The notes beneath the pieces are model-generated. The model was not told where the DNA came from. It worked only from the letters and a program-made list of their open reading frames with translations, and searched no databases. A program made the position numbers and the translations under genes. A DNA stretch of 64,000 nt from Saprospirales bacterium (GTDB lineage Bacteria > Bacteroidota > Bacteroidia > Chitinophagales > Saprospiraceae). Each line of letters opens with the position of its first letter. Position 1 is the stretch's first letter. This document shows, piece after piece, positions 34,845 through 46,339 of this stretch. The stretch is taken from NCBI GenBank assembly GCA_016703765.1, contig JADJBL010000008.1, forward strand, positions 62,001-126,000. Direction: 5' to 3'.

Positions 34845-37800
34845 CTATGCGTCATAATTCAAGTTTGGCGCCATCCAGCGCTCCATCTCCACGATCGACA
34901 TACCTTTCCGGTGTGCATAGTCTTCCAACTGGTCCCGGCCGATCTGTCCCAATCCGAAGTATTTGGATTCCGGATGGGAAAAATACCAGCCGCTGACTGC
35001 GGCCGCGGGGTGCATCGCATAGCTTTCCGTTAATTTGATCCCGGCTGTTTCTGTGGCTTGCAGCAAGGTAAACAAGGTCTGTTTTTCGGTATGGTCCGGG
35101 CAGGCGGGATAGCCGGGCGCCGGACGGATGCCCTGATATTCCTCGGCGATCAGTTCGTCGTTGGCCAGGGATTCTTCGGGTACGTAGGCCCAAAATTCCT
35201 TGCGCACCCGTTCGTGCATGCGTTCGGCGAAGGCTTCCGCCAGCCGGTCGGCCAGGGCTTTGAGCAAAATGGCATTGTAATCGTCGTGCTGGCTCTCGAA
35301 ATGGGCTACCCATTTTTCAATGCCGATGCCCGCGGTCACCGCAAAGCCGCCGATGTAATCCTCCAGCCCGCTTTCCCGGGGGGCGACAAAGTCGGACAGG
35401 CAATAATTCGGAAGGCCATCCGCTTTCTGCCCCTGTTGGCGCAAATGGTGGAGGATGGATTGCACCCCTTTGCGGGATTCGTCCGCATACAACTCGATAT
35501 CGTCGCCAATGCTGTTGGCCGGGAAAAAGCCGATCACGCCCCTGGCCTGAAGCCAACCCTCGTCGATGATCCGGCGCAAAATGCTTTGGGCGTCGTTGAA
35601 CAATTGTTTGGCCTCCTCGCCCACAATGGGGTCGCTGAGGATATCCGGATATTTGCCCCGGAGCTCCCAGGTGGAGAAGAAGGGCGTCCAGTCGATATAC
35701 GTAGCCAGTTCTTCCAGGGAATAGGACTCAAATACTTTTACCCCTAAAAATGCCGGGCGCGGAGGGGTATAGCTCCTCCAGTCAATGGAGGGCCGGCGGT
35801 TGCGGGCTTGTTCCAGGCTTAGATACTCTTTTCCACTTTGGCGGTTTAGCCGCTGCTCGCGGATCCGGTCGTATTCCTCCTTTACAGATTTTTCCAGATT
35901 AATTTTGGCATCGGGGTCTTCGCCCAACAACGCGCTCACAATGCCCACGCTGCGCGAGGCGTCGAGCACGTGGATGGTAGGACCCGCCGAATATTGTGGC
36001 TCGATCTTCACCGCCGTGTGGGTCTTGGAGGTGGTGGCGCCGCCGATCAGCAACGGCAGGGTAAATCCCTCCCGTTGCATTTCCCTGGCCACATGCACCA
36101 TCTCGTCGAGAGAAGGGGTGATCAGCCCGCTCAGGCCTATGATGTCCACCTGGTGCTCTCTCGCCTCCCGGAGAATCCGGTCGGCGGGGGTCATCACGCC
36201 CAGGTCGATAATCTCGTAGTTGTTGCAGCCCAGAACGACGCCGACGATATTCTTTCCGATGTCGTGCACGTCGCCTTTCACCGTGGCCATCAGTATTTTT
36301 CCTTCTTCCGCACACCGGTCACCAGTTGTAGTTCCTCGATAAAAGGGGGTCAGGTAGGCCACGGCCTTTTTCATGACCCGCGCGCTCTTCACCACCTGGG
36401 GCAGGAACATCTTCCCCGAGCCGAACAAATCGCCGACGCGGTTCATGCCGTCCATCAACGGGCCTTCGATCACCGAAAGGGGCGAGCGGTACTTCTGCCG
36501 CGCTTCCTCGGTATCCTCGTCGATAAACTCGGTAATTCCTCTAACTAGTGCATGTGATAGACGAGCCTCCACTGTATTGTTTCGCCATTCGGTATCCTTC
36601 TGCACAGCCCGTCCGCCTCCCTTGATCCGCTCCGCGAAATTCGTCAGGGACTCCGTGGCATCGGGCCGGCGGTTGAGCAACACGTCTTCCACGATCTCCA
36701 GCAGGTCTTTGGGAATCTCCTCGTACACGTCGATCATGCCGGCGTTGACGATGCCCATATCCATACCCGCCTGGATGGCGTGGTAGAGAAAAGCAGAGTG
36801 CATCGCTTCCCGAACGCGGTCGTTGCCCCTGTAGGAGAACGAGATATTACTCACCCCCCCGCTGATCTTCACCCCAGGGCAAAGCGCCTTGATCTTTCGG
36901 GTTGCCTCGATAAAATTTAAGGCATACTCGTTGTGGCCATCAATACCCGTGGCCACCGCAAAAATGTTGGGGTCGAAGATGATATCCTGGGGCTTGAATC
37001 CCACCTGTTCGGTGAGGATCTTATAGGCCCTGACGCAAATGGACACTTTTCTCTCCATCGTATCGGCCTGCCCCTGCTCGTCGAAAGCCATGACCACCAC
37101 CGCGGCGCCGTAGCGCTTGACCAGCCTGGCCTGCCGGATGAACTCGGCTTCTCCTTCCTTGAGGGAAATGGAGTTGACCACGCATTTGCCCTGAACGCAT
37201 TTCAGCCCCGATTCGATGACCTGAAACTTCGAAGAGTCGATCATGATGGGCAAACGGGCGATGTCCGGTTCGGACATGATCAGGTGCAGGAATTTCACCA
37301 TCGCCTGTTCCGAATCGAGCAGGCCCTCGTCCATATTGACGTCCAGCACTTGGGCGCCTCCTTCCACCTGTTGCCGGGCCACGACCAGCGCCTCCTCGAA
37401 CGCGCCTTCCTTGATGAGGCGGGCAAACTGCTTGGAGCCGGTCACATTGGTCCGCTCCCCGATATTGACAAAATTCGTTTCGGGCCGGATAATCATGGGT
37501 TCCAGCCCGCTTAGGGAGGTATAGGAGGGCAGGTCCGGGATCGTTCGGGGCTTCATGCCCTGCACGGCCTCGGCCATAGCCCGGATATGTTTTGGGGTCG
37601 TACCGCAGCATCCGCCAATGATGTTGACCAGGCCGCTGGAAACAAAGTCCCTGATGTAATCCCGCATTTCCTCCGCGCCCTGATCGTAACCGCCGAATTC
37701 ATTGGGAAGGCCGGCATTGGGGTAGGCGCTCACCGCACAGGTGGCAATATTCGATAAGGCTTCCAGGTGGGGCCGCATTTCTTTTGCGCCAAGCGCGCAA

Positions 37801-38525
37801 TTCAAGCCTACGCTGAAGAGGTCCGCATGGCTTATCGAGATCCAGAAGGCCTCCGGGGTCTGGCCGGAAAGGGTGCGTCCGCTGGCATCCGTAATGGTGC
37901 CCGAAACCATCAGGGGCAGCCTTTTTCCGCGTTCCTCAAACAGCATTTCGATGGCGAACAGGGCGGCCTTGGCGTTCAGGGTATCGAAAATCGTTTCTAC
38001 GAGCAAAATATCCACACCGCCATCCATCAGACCGGACACCTGGTCGTAATAGGCGTCGCGCAGTTGATCGAAGGTCACTGCCCGGTAGCCGGGGTTGTTG
38101 ACGTCTGGGGAAAGGGAGGCTGTGCGCGGGGTGGGGCCGACGGCGCCTGCCACGAACCGGGACGTTTCGGGATGGGTTTTCAAAAACTCGTCCACCGCCC
38201 GGCGGGCTATCTCGGCCGCCGATTTATTGATCTCGTAAGCCAGCTCCGGCATATCGTAGTCGGCCAGGGAAAGGGACGTGCCGTTGAAAGTATTCGTCTC
38301 GATGATATCGGCGCCCGCTTCCAGGTATTCCCGGTGGATCGCCTCGATGATCTGGGGTTGGGTGAGGTTGAGCAGTTCGTTGTTGCCTTTGATCTCCTTG
38401 TGAAATTGGGCAAAGCGCTCTCCCCGGTATTCCCTCTCTCCGAGTTTGTATTGCTGGATCATCGTGCCCATAGCGCCGTCGATGACCAGAACGCGCTCCT
38501 GGGCTATTTCTTGAAGGGATTTCAT
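34845..38525 (-). CDS. metH: Cobalamin-dependent methionine synthase MetH
   Basis: 1,226 residues, full MetH length. Domains in order: homocysteine-binding (about 1-320; [21 protein letters not shown] with zinc Cys), folate-binding (about 350-600; [17 protein letters not shown]), cobalamin cap and binding (about 650-880; [20 protein letters not shown] with the axial His), and reactivation (about 900-1226; [18 protein letters not shown]). It makes methionine from homocysteine and 5-methyltetrahydrofolate. A longer reading begins at 38549, but ATG at 38525 fits the family start. No cobalamin riboswitch was seen in the 13-base gap to the Wzi-like gene. Confidence 0.96.
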   Translation of the reverse strand: MKSLQEIAQERVLVIDGAMGTMIQQYKLGEREYRGERFAQFHKEIKGNNELLNLTQPQIIEAIHREYLEAGADIIETNTFNGTSLSLADYDMPELAYEINKSAAEIARRAVDEFLKTHPETSRFVAGAVGPTPRTASLSPDVNNPGYRAVTFDQLRDAYYDQVSGLMDGGVDILLVETIFDTLNAKAALFAIEMLFEERGKRLPLMVSGTITDASGRTLSGQTPEAFWISISHADLFSVGLNCALGAKEMRPHLEALSNIATCAVSAYPNAGLPNEFGGYDQGAEEMRDYIRDFVSSGLVNIIGGCCGTTPKHIRAMAEAVQGMKPRTIPDLPSYTSLSGLEPMIIRPETNFVNIGERTNVTGSKQFARLIKEGAFEEALVVARQQVEGGAQVLDVNMDEGLLDSEQAMVKFLHLIMSEPDIARLPIMIDSSKFQVIESGLKCVQGKCVVNSISLKEGEAEFIRQARLVKRYGAAVVVMAFDEQGQADTMERKVSICVRAYKILTEQVGFKPQDIIFDPNIFAVATGIDGHNEYALNFIEATRKIKALCPGVKISGGVSNISFSYRGNDRVREAMHSAFLYHAIQAGMDMGIVNAGMIDVYEEIPKDLLEIVEDVLLNRRPDATESLTNFAERIKGGGRAVQKDTEWRNNTVEARLSHALVRGITEFIDEDTEEARQKYRSPLSVIEGPLMDGMNRVGDLFGSGKMFLPQVVKSARVMKKAVAYLTPFYRGTTTGDRCAEEGKILMATVKGDVHDIGKNIVGVVLGCNNYEIIDLGVMTPADRILREAREHQVDIIGLSGLITPSLDEMVHVAREMQREGFTLPLLIGGATTSKTHTAVKIEPQYSAGPTIHVLDASRSVGIVSALLGEDPDAKINLEKSVKEEYDRIREQRLNRQSGKEYLSLEQARNRRPSIDWRSYTPPRPAFLGVKVFESYSLEELATYIDWTPFFSTWELRGKYPDILSDPIVGEEAKQLFNDAQSILRRIIDEGWLQARGVIGFFPANSIGDDIELYADESRKGVQSILHHLRQQGQKADGLPNYCLSDFVAPRESGLEDYIGGFAVTAGIGIEKWVAHFESQHDDYNAILLKALADRLAEAFAERMHERVRKEFWAYVPEESLANDELIAEEYQGIRPAPGYPACPDHTEKQTLFTLLQATETAGIKLTESYAMHPAAAVSGWYFSHPESKYFGLGQIGRDQLEDYAHRKGMSIVEMERWMAPNLNYDA

Positions 38526-38538
38526 TTGTTTTTTTAGT

Positions 38539-40236
38539 TTAAAAATCAAAATAAGTCTTTGCCAGATTAATCCGCAAGCCCCCGCCTATATAATTGGTGG
38601 TATAGGTCAGCTCGGGTACATTGTTTTCGTGGGTTCGGTGGAAAAACTCCAATTCGAGGAACATATTGTGGTAAAAGGCATAACGCATTTCCAGCCCAAT
38701 AAGATTAATGGTGGTAGCGATACCCTGTCCGAGTTCGTTCCCAAAGTCGGATTGTCTGGTTGCGTTTGGAAGAAGGATATTGCCACCCCAGTTTTCGCCC
38801 TCCGGATCCAGTCCGGCGTGTGCCCTGATCAGGCGGCCTTGCAGCACCAGGCGCTGGAAGGGCTGGTAGCGTAGCCGGATCACCCCTTCCTTGAAATTGG
38901 CGCCGAGCGGGTGGGCCAGCGCCTGCTGGTAATTGGCGTACACCGCCGTGCTGTCGAAATGGGAAAAAGTGTAAGGCTGCACTCTGTTGATTTCCACCTG
39001 TGCGTCCAGGTGATCTATGCCCAGCACGTCGATGTATTTTAAACCCAACTGGAAGCCATATTTGTTGGCCCACCAGCCCCGCTTTTCCAAAAACAGTTCA
39101 TCGAACTTGAACTCGTCGACCATCAATTGGCCGTATAACTGGACCCGTTTGAACAGGTTCCATTTGGCGTCGAGCCCGATGAGGATATTGTCCGGGCTGC
39201 CGAGCAGCTGCTCGACGGTGCGGTAGAGGATAACCGGATTGAGGTACTGCAATTCGAAATGGTTCAGGCGGCTGAATACCACCACTTCGTAAAATCCGAA
39301 GGAAAGGTTCGGGCTCGGCGAAAAACCGAAGTAGTGCGCTGCCATGTATCGTTTGGGAAGCAGGCGTTCGGTAGTGGAGTTGAGGTCGCTATCCTGCGAC
39401 AGCTCGGCGAAAATGTTCTGAAGGTGGAATTTCGACACCCTCCAGTTGAGCTTGAGGTAGAAGTAGTTGTTGGAGTAATCGGACAGCAGCAGCGAGCGAT
39501 ATCCGTTGCCCAGGAAATGACGTCCATGCCCCAATTGCACTCCTACATGCCGGCTCGCATTCAGGCCCACATAGCCCTGGGCCATGAGATAGTCGTAGCC
39601 GTCTTTGAAATCGAAGATGATGCTGTTGTAGGGTTTGTAAAGGCCGGCGCCGGGCAGGGCGCGGTCTTTGGCGATGCGGCGGTTGATATAATCCGGAAAA
39701 CGGGATTGGCTCTCCAGCACATTGGTGTAAAAATAGATGCGCTCGTCGATGTCGCCCCGGATCTCCAAGCCTCTTTGGTTGTTGAGCAAAATATGGGCGT
39801 CGCCCTTTGCCTGTCCGATGCCCAGGCCCAGCATGGGGTTTACGCGGAGCCGGAAAAACGGGTTATTGACCTCCCATAGGTTGGCCTTGGTGCGGTAAAA
39901 CGTATTGAAAATCGGGCGCCTGTTCAAAAAAAGGTGGGCCGAATCCGGCATCCACTCGTTGTTATCCAGGAAAAGATACTCCAGGTCCTTGCGATCGCGG
40001 CGGCTGAGCCTTTGAACCGAAGCCGTGTCGAGCATCAGGGCATATCGGGCCACATCGCCCCGGGAGTAGTATTTCAGCGAAGTAAAAAACGGCGCCGAAA
40101 CGCCCGAGGAAATATCCAGGCGGTCGACGATCTGGTAGGCATCCGTTCCGAGGGGAAGCGTACTGCCCTGAGCGCTCAGAAGCGCGGCCCATCCCAGGGA
40201 AAGGGCTATGACGAGAGGGTACTTCAGCATGGGCAA
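38539..40236 (-). CDS. Wzi/RemB-like outer-membrane beta-barrel protein
   Basis: 565 residues with a signal peptide (about 1-23, ending LLSAQ) and a long run of amphipathic strands ending in a barrel-type C-terminus ([10 protein letters not shown]). Patterns such as [22 protein letters not shown] and [19 protein letters not shown] resemble capsule assembly Wzi-family proteins and the RemB protein of gliding Bacteroidota, both outer-membrane proteins. The exact role is uncertain. A TAnnTTTG element lies upstream on the minus strand at 40281-40288, and metH follows 13 bases downstream. Confidence 0.7.
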   Translation of the reverse strand: MPMLKYPLVIALSLGWAALLSAQGSTLPLGTDAYQIVDRLDISSGVSAPFFTSLKYYSRGDVARYALMLDTASVQRLSRRDRKDLEYLFLDNNEWMPDSAHLFLNRRPIFNTFYRTKANLWEVNNPFFRLRVNPMLGLGIGQAKGDAHILLNNQRGLEIRGDIDERIYFYTNVLESQSRFPDYINRRIAKDRALPGAGLYKPYNSIIFDFKDGYDYLMAQGYVGLNASRHVGVQLGHGRHFLGNGYRSLLLSDYSNNYFYLKLNWRVSKFHLQNIFAELSQDSDLNSTTERLLPKRYMAAHYFGFSPSPNLSFGFYEVVVFSRLNHFELQYLNPVILYRTVEQLLGSPDNILIGLDAKWNLFKRVQLYGQLMVDEFKFDELFLEKRGWWANKYGFQLGLKYIDVLGIDHLDAQVEINRVQPYTFSHFDSTAVYANYQQALAHPLGANFKEGVIRLRYQPFQRLVLQGRLIRAHAGLDPEGENWGGNILLPNATRQSDFGNELGQGIATTINLIGLEMRYAFYHNMFLELEFFHRTHENNVPELTYTTNYIGGGLRINLAKTYFDF

Positions 40237-40280
40237 AATGTAAATCGTTCATTGCAGCCGCAGGCCGCAGAAAATACCGA

Positions 40281-40288
40281 CAAAGCTA
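40281..40288 (-). promoter_or_regulatory. -7 promoter element (TAGCTTTG) for the Wzi-like gene
   Basis: Minus-strand TAGCTTTG matches TAnnTTTG and is 45 bases before the Wzi-like start. It faces away from the plus-strand promoter at 40329, so the gap between the two genes is a divergent promoter region. Confidence 0.5.
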
Positions 40289-40328
40289 TTGATTTTTACC
40301 TTGTCGGGCGCGGCGTTTTAAATATCCT

Positions 40329-40336
40329 TAAATTTG
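40329..40336 (+). promoter_or_regulatory. -7 promoter element (TAAATTTG) for the PorU2-like gene
   Basis: TAAATTTG matches TAnnTTTG, 28 bases before the ATG at 40364. A TTG at 40301-40303 is upstream but the spacing (25 bases) is longer than the usual 19-21. Confidence 0.5.
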
Positions 40337-40363
40337 GGTCCGGTTTCCCAACAACCTGAACCT

Positions 40364-43300
40364 ATGAGAAAACTAACACTGCTGGCCTTCCTCTTTTCCT
40401 TGCATGCGATTCCCTCCACGGCCCAGATGGGAGACGGCCCGGACACCCTGGCCGGAAATGAGTGGATCGACTTCGACCGGTCTTATTTCAAGACCCTCCT
40501 GGCGCAAGACGGTATCTACCGCATTTCCTATTCCGAGCTGAGCTCTGTACTGCCTGCAAATGTGGAGGCCAACCGGATCAGGCTGTTTTATTTCGGAGAG
40601 GAGATCCCGATATACACGAGTACCGAGGGGCCGATGGGAAACGGAGATTTTATAGAATTCTTCGGGAAAAAGAACCGAAGCGAGATGGACCGCTTCCTCT
40701 ACCAGGATTCCGAAGCATTATTTAATCCCCACATGAGCCTCTTCACCGATTCCTCCGCCTATTTTCTGACCTGGAATGATACCATCAGCGGCGAGAGATA
40801 TCAGCCTCAGCTCAATGAAATGAGTGACCTCCCGCCGAAAGAGGAATTTTATTGGGAAAAGACCCTTTCTGCTAATGCCAATTTAACCGCTAAAAACAAG
40901 ATCCCGGGAGGTTCCAACAGGGCTGAGCATTCGCACTTCGAAGACGTGGAAGGCTTTTGCTACAGAAATCCGGTAGCTTATCCCGCTTTCTCGGTTTCTC
41001 ATCCCTATACGGCTTACTCCGACTCCGTGCCGTTCACCGTCCGCTACACCCACCTGAGCGCCGATGTACCTGCGCCGGTGACCAAAACGATCAAGCTCAA
41101 TGGCGTCTCTTACGCAAGCGATCAATTCAGCAGTTTTGAACCCAGGGAAAATACTTTTCTCATCCCGCCATCCTTGCTGAACGCTCCAATCAACCTAAGC
41201 ATAAATGGAGGGAACCAGACCTGCATGGCCAGCGCGGAAATAACCTATCCACGGCAGTTCAATGCCGCAGGAAACGCGGTTTATATTTTTTCTCTCGAAA
41301 GCAGCGACTCGAAAAAGTATATCGAAGTGGCCAACTTCGCCCATGGGGGAGTGGCGCCTGTTTTATACGACATCGCCAACGAGTTTCGCCTCCAAACCGT
41401 TCTGGAAGATGGCCTCGTCAAATTTGCGCTTCCAGCCTCCGCACAAGGCCGAAAATTGGTCCTGATCCACCCGGAAAACGGACCCAAGACCCCGAGTCCG
41501 TCACACTATGGCCATTCGCAATTTTACCTGGTATATCCATAAAAATTGGAGCGAACCCAAATATTTACTACTGATCGGAAAGGGCTTGGAATATCCAAGC
41601 ATCAGGTGGGCAAGCCAGGTCAGCGCACAACAAAATGTCTCCTTCTTCCTACCCACTTTCGGCCAGACCGGCGCCGACAACCTGCTGGTCTCTCCGATTG
41701 GAAGCGTCGAACCCTATTTTCCCATCGGACGCCTGCCGGTGGTTAGCGCCGACGAGATCCGGATCTATCTGGACAAAGTGAAATCCTTCGAAGCGGCGCC
41801 TTTTGGGGGCGGACAAACCATCCAGGAAAAGGCCTGGATGAAACGCCTGGTCCACCTTGGGGGAGGCCGCGAAGAGCAACCCATCATCCAATCCTACCTG
41901 CAGGGGATGGAAAATGTGATCGAAAACAATCGCTTCGGAGGACGGGTCAGGGCTTTTTACAATACCTCCACCGACCCGGTCGTGACCTCTGTTACCGGAG
42001 AAATTATCGACGAGATCAACGAAGGGATCTCGATCCTCACTTTCTTCGGCCACTCCAGCGCTACGGTCATCGACTTTAACTTCGACGAACCGGACTCCTA
42101 CGACAACGAGGGAAAATATCCGCTGATGTTATCCTTCGGCTGCCTTTCCGGAGAAATGTTCAATACCTCCAAAGGCATGGGAGAGCGCTTTATCACTGCG
42201 GAAAAAAAGGGAATGATCGCCTTTATTTCCTCTCCGGGATACGGCTTTATTTCTTCGCTGAATACGCTCGGAACCGGCTTTTATAGCCGCTTGGGCAGCG
42301 ACCTGTACGGCCATTCCATCGGCAATATCCTGAAAGAATCATTGCTCCAACTCGATGGATCCGGTTTTTCCGGAGATCGCATCCTCGCAGAGCAGACCTC
42401 CATACAAGGCGATCCCTGCCTTCCGCTCAACCCCTTGGCCGGGCCCGATTATCTCACCGACAAGGCCAGCGTTCAAATCGAGCCGGCCTTGCTGAGTACC
42501 TCCTTGGATTCCTTCCAGCTTTCCTTCGATCTTTGGAATATCGGCCAACACCTCCCCGATACCACGCTGGTATTGAAGATCGAGCACAAAATGCCGAATG
42601 ACGAGGTATACACCCTCCTCACCGATACCCTGGCGGCCCCGGCATTCAGCGTTCCGCTTACCTATTCCCTGCCCCTGCTCCCCGATGACGAAGATTTGGT
42701 GGGGATCAACCGTTTTCTCATCACCGTGGACTCGGAAGACCAGATCGAGGAAAAACCTTTGGCCGCGGAAGGCAACAACGAACATATCGGTCCCGACGGT
42801 TTCCCCGGACATCCGGTTTACATCAGCTCTGCCGATGCCGAACCGCTCTACCCGCCCGATTTCGGCATCGTCGGGTCGGTACCTGTCGAATTGAATGCCT
42901 CCACCGGATATCCCTTCGCCCCCCTGTTGAACTACCGGATGGAGATCGACACCACGGAGTCTTTCAACAGCCCGTTTAAACAGAGTACCCAGATCGCGCA
43001 AAGCGGAGGCATTATCAAATGGACGCCGGATATCTCTTATCAGCCCAACCGGGTTTACTACTGGCGGATCAGCCCGGATAGTTCACTCACGGGGGCTTAC
43101 CGCTGGCGCAATCATTCCTTCGTCTACCTGCCCGGCAGCTCGCCCGGTTGGAACCAGTCGCATATTGACCAGTTTCAATACGGCAATTTTATGGACCTGA
43201 AATTGCCCGAAAGCACCAGGAAACTCGAGTTTATCGACGATGTAGTGGATTTCAAGATCCGCAACCACGTCAGGAACCAGCTCCCGAAAAATCCAAGGTA

Positions 43301-45212
43301 TTTTAGAAACCAGGAGTTTCCTTTCATCGAATCAAACGAGCAATACCTGAATTACAGCGGCCAGTTTGTAGACAGTTTGGGAGGCGTCTTCGTCGCCGTG
43401 ATCGATACGGTGCAGATCAGGGCGATCGCCCTTACGAATTCCGGCGCCGATTTCGCCCCGAACAACAAGGCTTTCCTTTTCAAAACTCATAATACCACCG
43501 AACGAAGCCAGCTGATCGACTTCCTCCAGAACGACCTCCTCGTGCCGGATGGATATTCCGTCCTGCTTTTTACCTGCCAGAACAGGTTGATCAGCGATTA
43601 CAAGGCACTGGAATGGGAAGGAGATACCACTGCCCTGGGAACCAGCCTCTTCCAGGTGCTCGCCGCACAAGGCGCCACCAGGTTCAATCTTTGGCTACGC
43701 TCGGATCCTGGCCTTACAACCTGTTTTACCAAAAAATCGGCTGGACACTATTTACGAATCGCTCGGCGATCTGCAAGACATCAATGAATTGAACATTTCT
43801 TTGGAGGGGAGCTGGACCGAAGGCGCGTTGAGTTCCCCACCGATCGGCCCCGCCCGCAAATGGGAGAACTTCGAATGGGAGCTCAGCGGCTGGAATCCCG
43901 ATCAGGACGAGATCGACATGAAGGTTTGGGGTATCCGTCCCGATGGAAGCGATTCCCTGATATATAACGTGTCCCAAAAATCGTTCTCTCTCGGCGATAT
44001 CGACGCCGGCCTCTTTCCGCGTATCAAGCTCGAATATTTCGCTAAAGACCCCACGCAGAAGACGCCGCCCAACCTCGAATACTGGCGGATCCACTTTCAG
44101 GGCATGCCCGAAGCGGCCCTCGACGCGTCGGCTCATTTTTCCCTGCAAAGCGATACCCTTCTGCAGGGCGCGCCCCTCCTCCTGGAGATCGCCACCGAAA
44201 ACCTGAGCGACTACGGGATGGACAGCCTGCTGGTCCGATATACCATCCTCGATGGCCAAAACCAGGCCACTACTCTGGAAAAACGCTTCCGTCCCCTGCC
44301 GGCGCACGATACCCTTATCACCCATTTGCAATACGACACGCGGCCTTCCACCGGCGTGCACCAACTGACCATCGATGTCAACCCCGATGGCGACCAGCCG
44401 GAGCTGACGCATATCAATAACGTGGGCATTCTCCAGTTTTACGTGGAGAGCGACCGGCGCAATCCCCTGCTCGACGTCACCTTCGACGGCATGCATATCG
44501 CGGATGGCGACCTGGTTTCCTCGGCGCCGCTCATCCAGGTGCAGTTGAAGGACGAAAACCCCTACCTCGCCCTGGAGGATACCTCGCTTTTCCGCCTCCT
44601 GCTGGTGCATCCCGGCGGACTGGAAGAGCGGCTCTACTTTACCGACGAGCGCATCCGTTTTTTCCCGCCAATCTCGTAAACGGCAAGAACAACCGCGCCA
44701 GGGTGGAATTCATGCCTGCATTTGCCGAAGATGGTTTATATGAATTATTTGTAGAGGCCGCCGACGCCACCGGCAATAAGACCGGCGATATCAATCACGT
44801 GGTGTCCCTTTCCACCTTTGGGTACGACTATAAAATATCTTTCAAGGTCATCACCGAGTCGATGATCTCCAACGTGCTGAACTATCCCAATCCTTTTTCC
44901 ACCAGTACGCGTTTTCTCTATACGCTCACCGGCTCCGAACCTCCGGCGTATTTCACGATCCAGATCTTCTCGGTGTCGGGAAGGGTGGTGCGGGAGATAT
45001 CTCCGCAGGAGATCGGGCCAATGAAAATCGGCACTCACTTGACCGACTATGCCTGGGACGGGCGCGATGAATTTGGCGATCCTTTGGCAAATGGCGTGTA
45101 CCTTTACCGGATCGCCGCCAAAAAAGCCAATGGCGAAAACTTCAAAGCCTTTACCTCCGGCGCAGATGCGTATTTTGAGAAAGGCTTTGGAAAAATGGTA
45201 ATTATTCGTTGA
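40364..45212 (+). pseudogene. porU2: PorU2-like T9SS C25 peptidase, frameshifted and internally deleted
   Basis: One large gene spread over four frames. It has a signal peptide (from ATG at 40364), a gingipain-type (C25) peptidase with catalytic His in ILTFFGHSSATVIDF and Cys in LMLSFGCLSGEMFN, and a C-terminal FlgD/sorting-like domain (NVLNYPNPFSTSTRF, then YAWDGRDEFGDPLANGVYLY). The pattern fits PorU2-type sortases of Saprospiria, related to PorU, which removes T9SS signal domains. Breaks: near 41475-41507, where the segment leading into RVRHTMAIRNF seems missing; near 43690; in the A6 run at 43731-43736; and near 44658-44667. Each of the last three is repaired by one added base. It is inactive as written. 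Confidence 0.75.
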
Positions 45213-45215
45213 TCC

Positions 45216-46283
45216 ATGATCCAGTCTACCCTGGTCAAACTGCTTCTGGCCCCTTTTTCCTTGCTCTACGGGCTGGGCGTGAGTTTGCGCAATGCCTTCT
45301 ACCGCTTCGGCCTCCTCAAGGATGTGCAATTCAGCATACCCATCATCTCCGTGGGCAACCTCTCGGTGGGCGGTACCGGAAAGACCCCGCATATCGAATA
45401 CCTCATCCGGATGCTCAAGGATTATATCCAGGTAGCTACCCTCAGCCGGGGGTATATGCGCAAGACGAGAGGTTTTTTGGATATCCAGCCCGAAAACAAC
45501 GCCGAAGAAGCGGGCGATGAGCCGCTCATGTTCAAGCGGAAATTTCCCGATATCCTGGTCGGGGTAGCCGAAAGCCGCACCTTTGGTATTCTGGAATTGC
45601 TGAAAGTACGGCCGAAAACCCAGGTCATCCTGCTCGACGATGCCTTTCAGCACCTCTCCGTCCGTGTGGGCTTGAATATCCTCCTGACGGATTACAGCAA
45701 TCCCTTTACCCGCGACTACCTCCTCCCCAGCGGCCGCCTGCGCGAATGGCGCTCCGCTTATAAACGGGCGGATATCATCATCGTGACAAAATGCCCGCCC
45801 CTGATGGATCAGGCGGAGAAGGATCGAATGATCGAAGAGTTGAAACCCCTGTCGCACCAACGGGTCTTTTTCTCCTACTACGAATACGGGAAACCCTATT
45901 CCCTATATGAATGGCAAAAGCACGTCAGGCTCGACGGCACGCACGATCTCATCCTGCTCTCCGCCATCGCCGGCACGGAATACCTCAGCTCCTACCTGGA
46001 AGAGCGCTCGGCGTCCATCCGGCCTATGGAGTTCGAAGACCACCATTACTTTTCCAACTACGATATCTCGCAATTGAAGCAGTTGCACGACAATATGGAA
46101 GGGGACAAAAAGATCATCCTGACGACCGAAAAGGACGCGGTACGGCTCGAATTGCACAAGGAACTTTTATTGGAGAACCCGCTTCCTATCTACATCCTTC
46201 CCCTTCGGGTGGCCTTTCATTTTGAGGAAGGGCCGGCGTTTGAGCAGACGGTGAAGGATTTTTTGCTGAGTGTTAGGAGGTAA
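45216..46283 (+). CDS. lpxK: Tetraacyldisaccharide 4'-kinase LpxK
   Basis: 355 residues. LpxK phosphorylates the 4' position of the lipid A disaccharide at the inner membrane. Seen: an N-terminal hydrophobic helix (LVKLLLAPFSLLYGLGVSL), the P-loop IISVGNLSVGGTGKTPHIEY (near residues 45-63), LSRGYMRKTRGF, GDEPLMFKRKFP, LLDDAFQHLSVRVGLNIL and TEKDAVRLE. It starts 3 bases after the PorU2-like stop and is followed by a hairpin. Confidence 0.95.
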   Translation: MIQSTLVKLLLAPFSLLYGLGVSLRNAFYRFGLLKDVQFSIPIISVGNLSVGGTGKTPHIEYLIRMLKDYIQVATLSRGYMRKTRGFLDIQPENNAEEAGDEPLMFKRKFPDILVGVAESRTFGILELLKVRPKTQVILLDDAFQHLSVRVGLNILLTDYSNPFTRDYLLPSGRLREWRSAYKRADIIIVTKCPPLMDQAEKDRMIEELKPLSHQRVFFSYYEYGKPYSLYEWQKHVRLDGTHDLILLSAIAGTEYLSSYLEERSASIRPMEFEDHHYFSNYDISQLKQLHDNMEGDKKIILTTEKDAVRLELHKELLLENPLPIYILPLRVAFHFEEGPAFEQTVKDFLLSVRR

Positions 46284-46287
46284 CCCA

Positions 46288-46323
46288 AGCCTGGGAGCGG
46301 CGTTGCCGAGCTGCTCCCAGGCT
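46288..46323 (+). terminator. Hairpin after lpxK
   Basis: AGCCTGGGAGC and GCTCCCAGGCT form an 11-bp perfect stem enclosing a 14-base loop with an inner GGC-GCC pair. It begins 4 bases after the lpxK stop. It lacks a long T tract. Confidence 0.55.
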
Positions 46324-46339
46324 ATTCAATTTAACAGCT

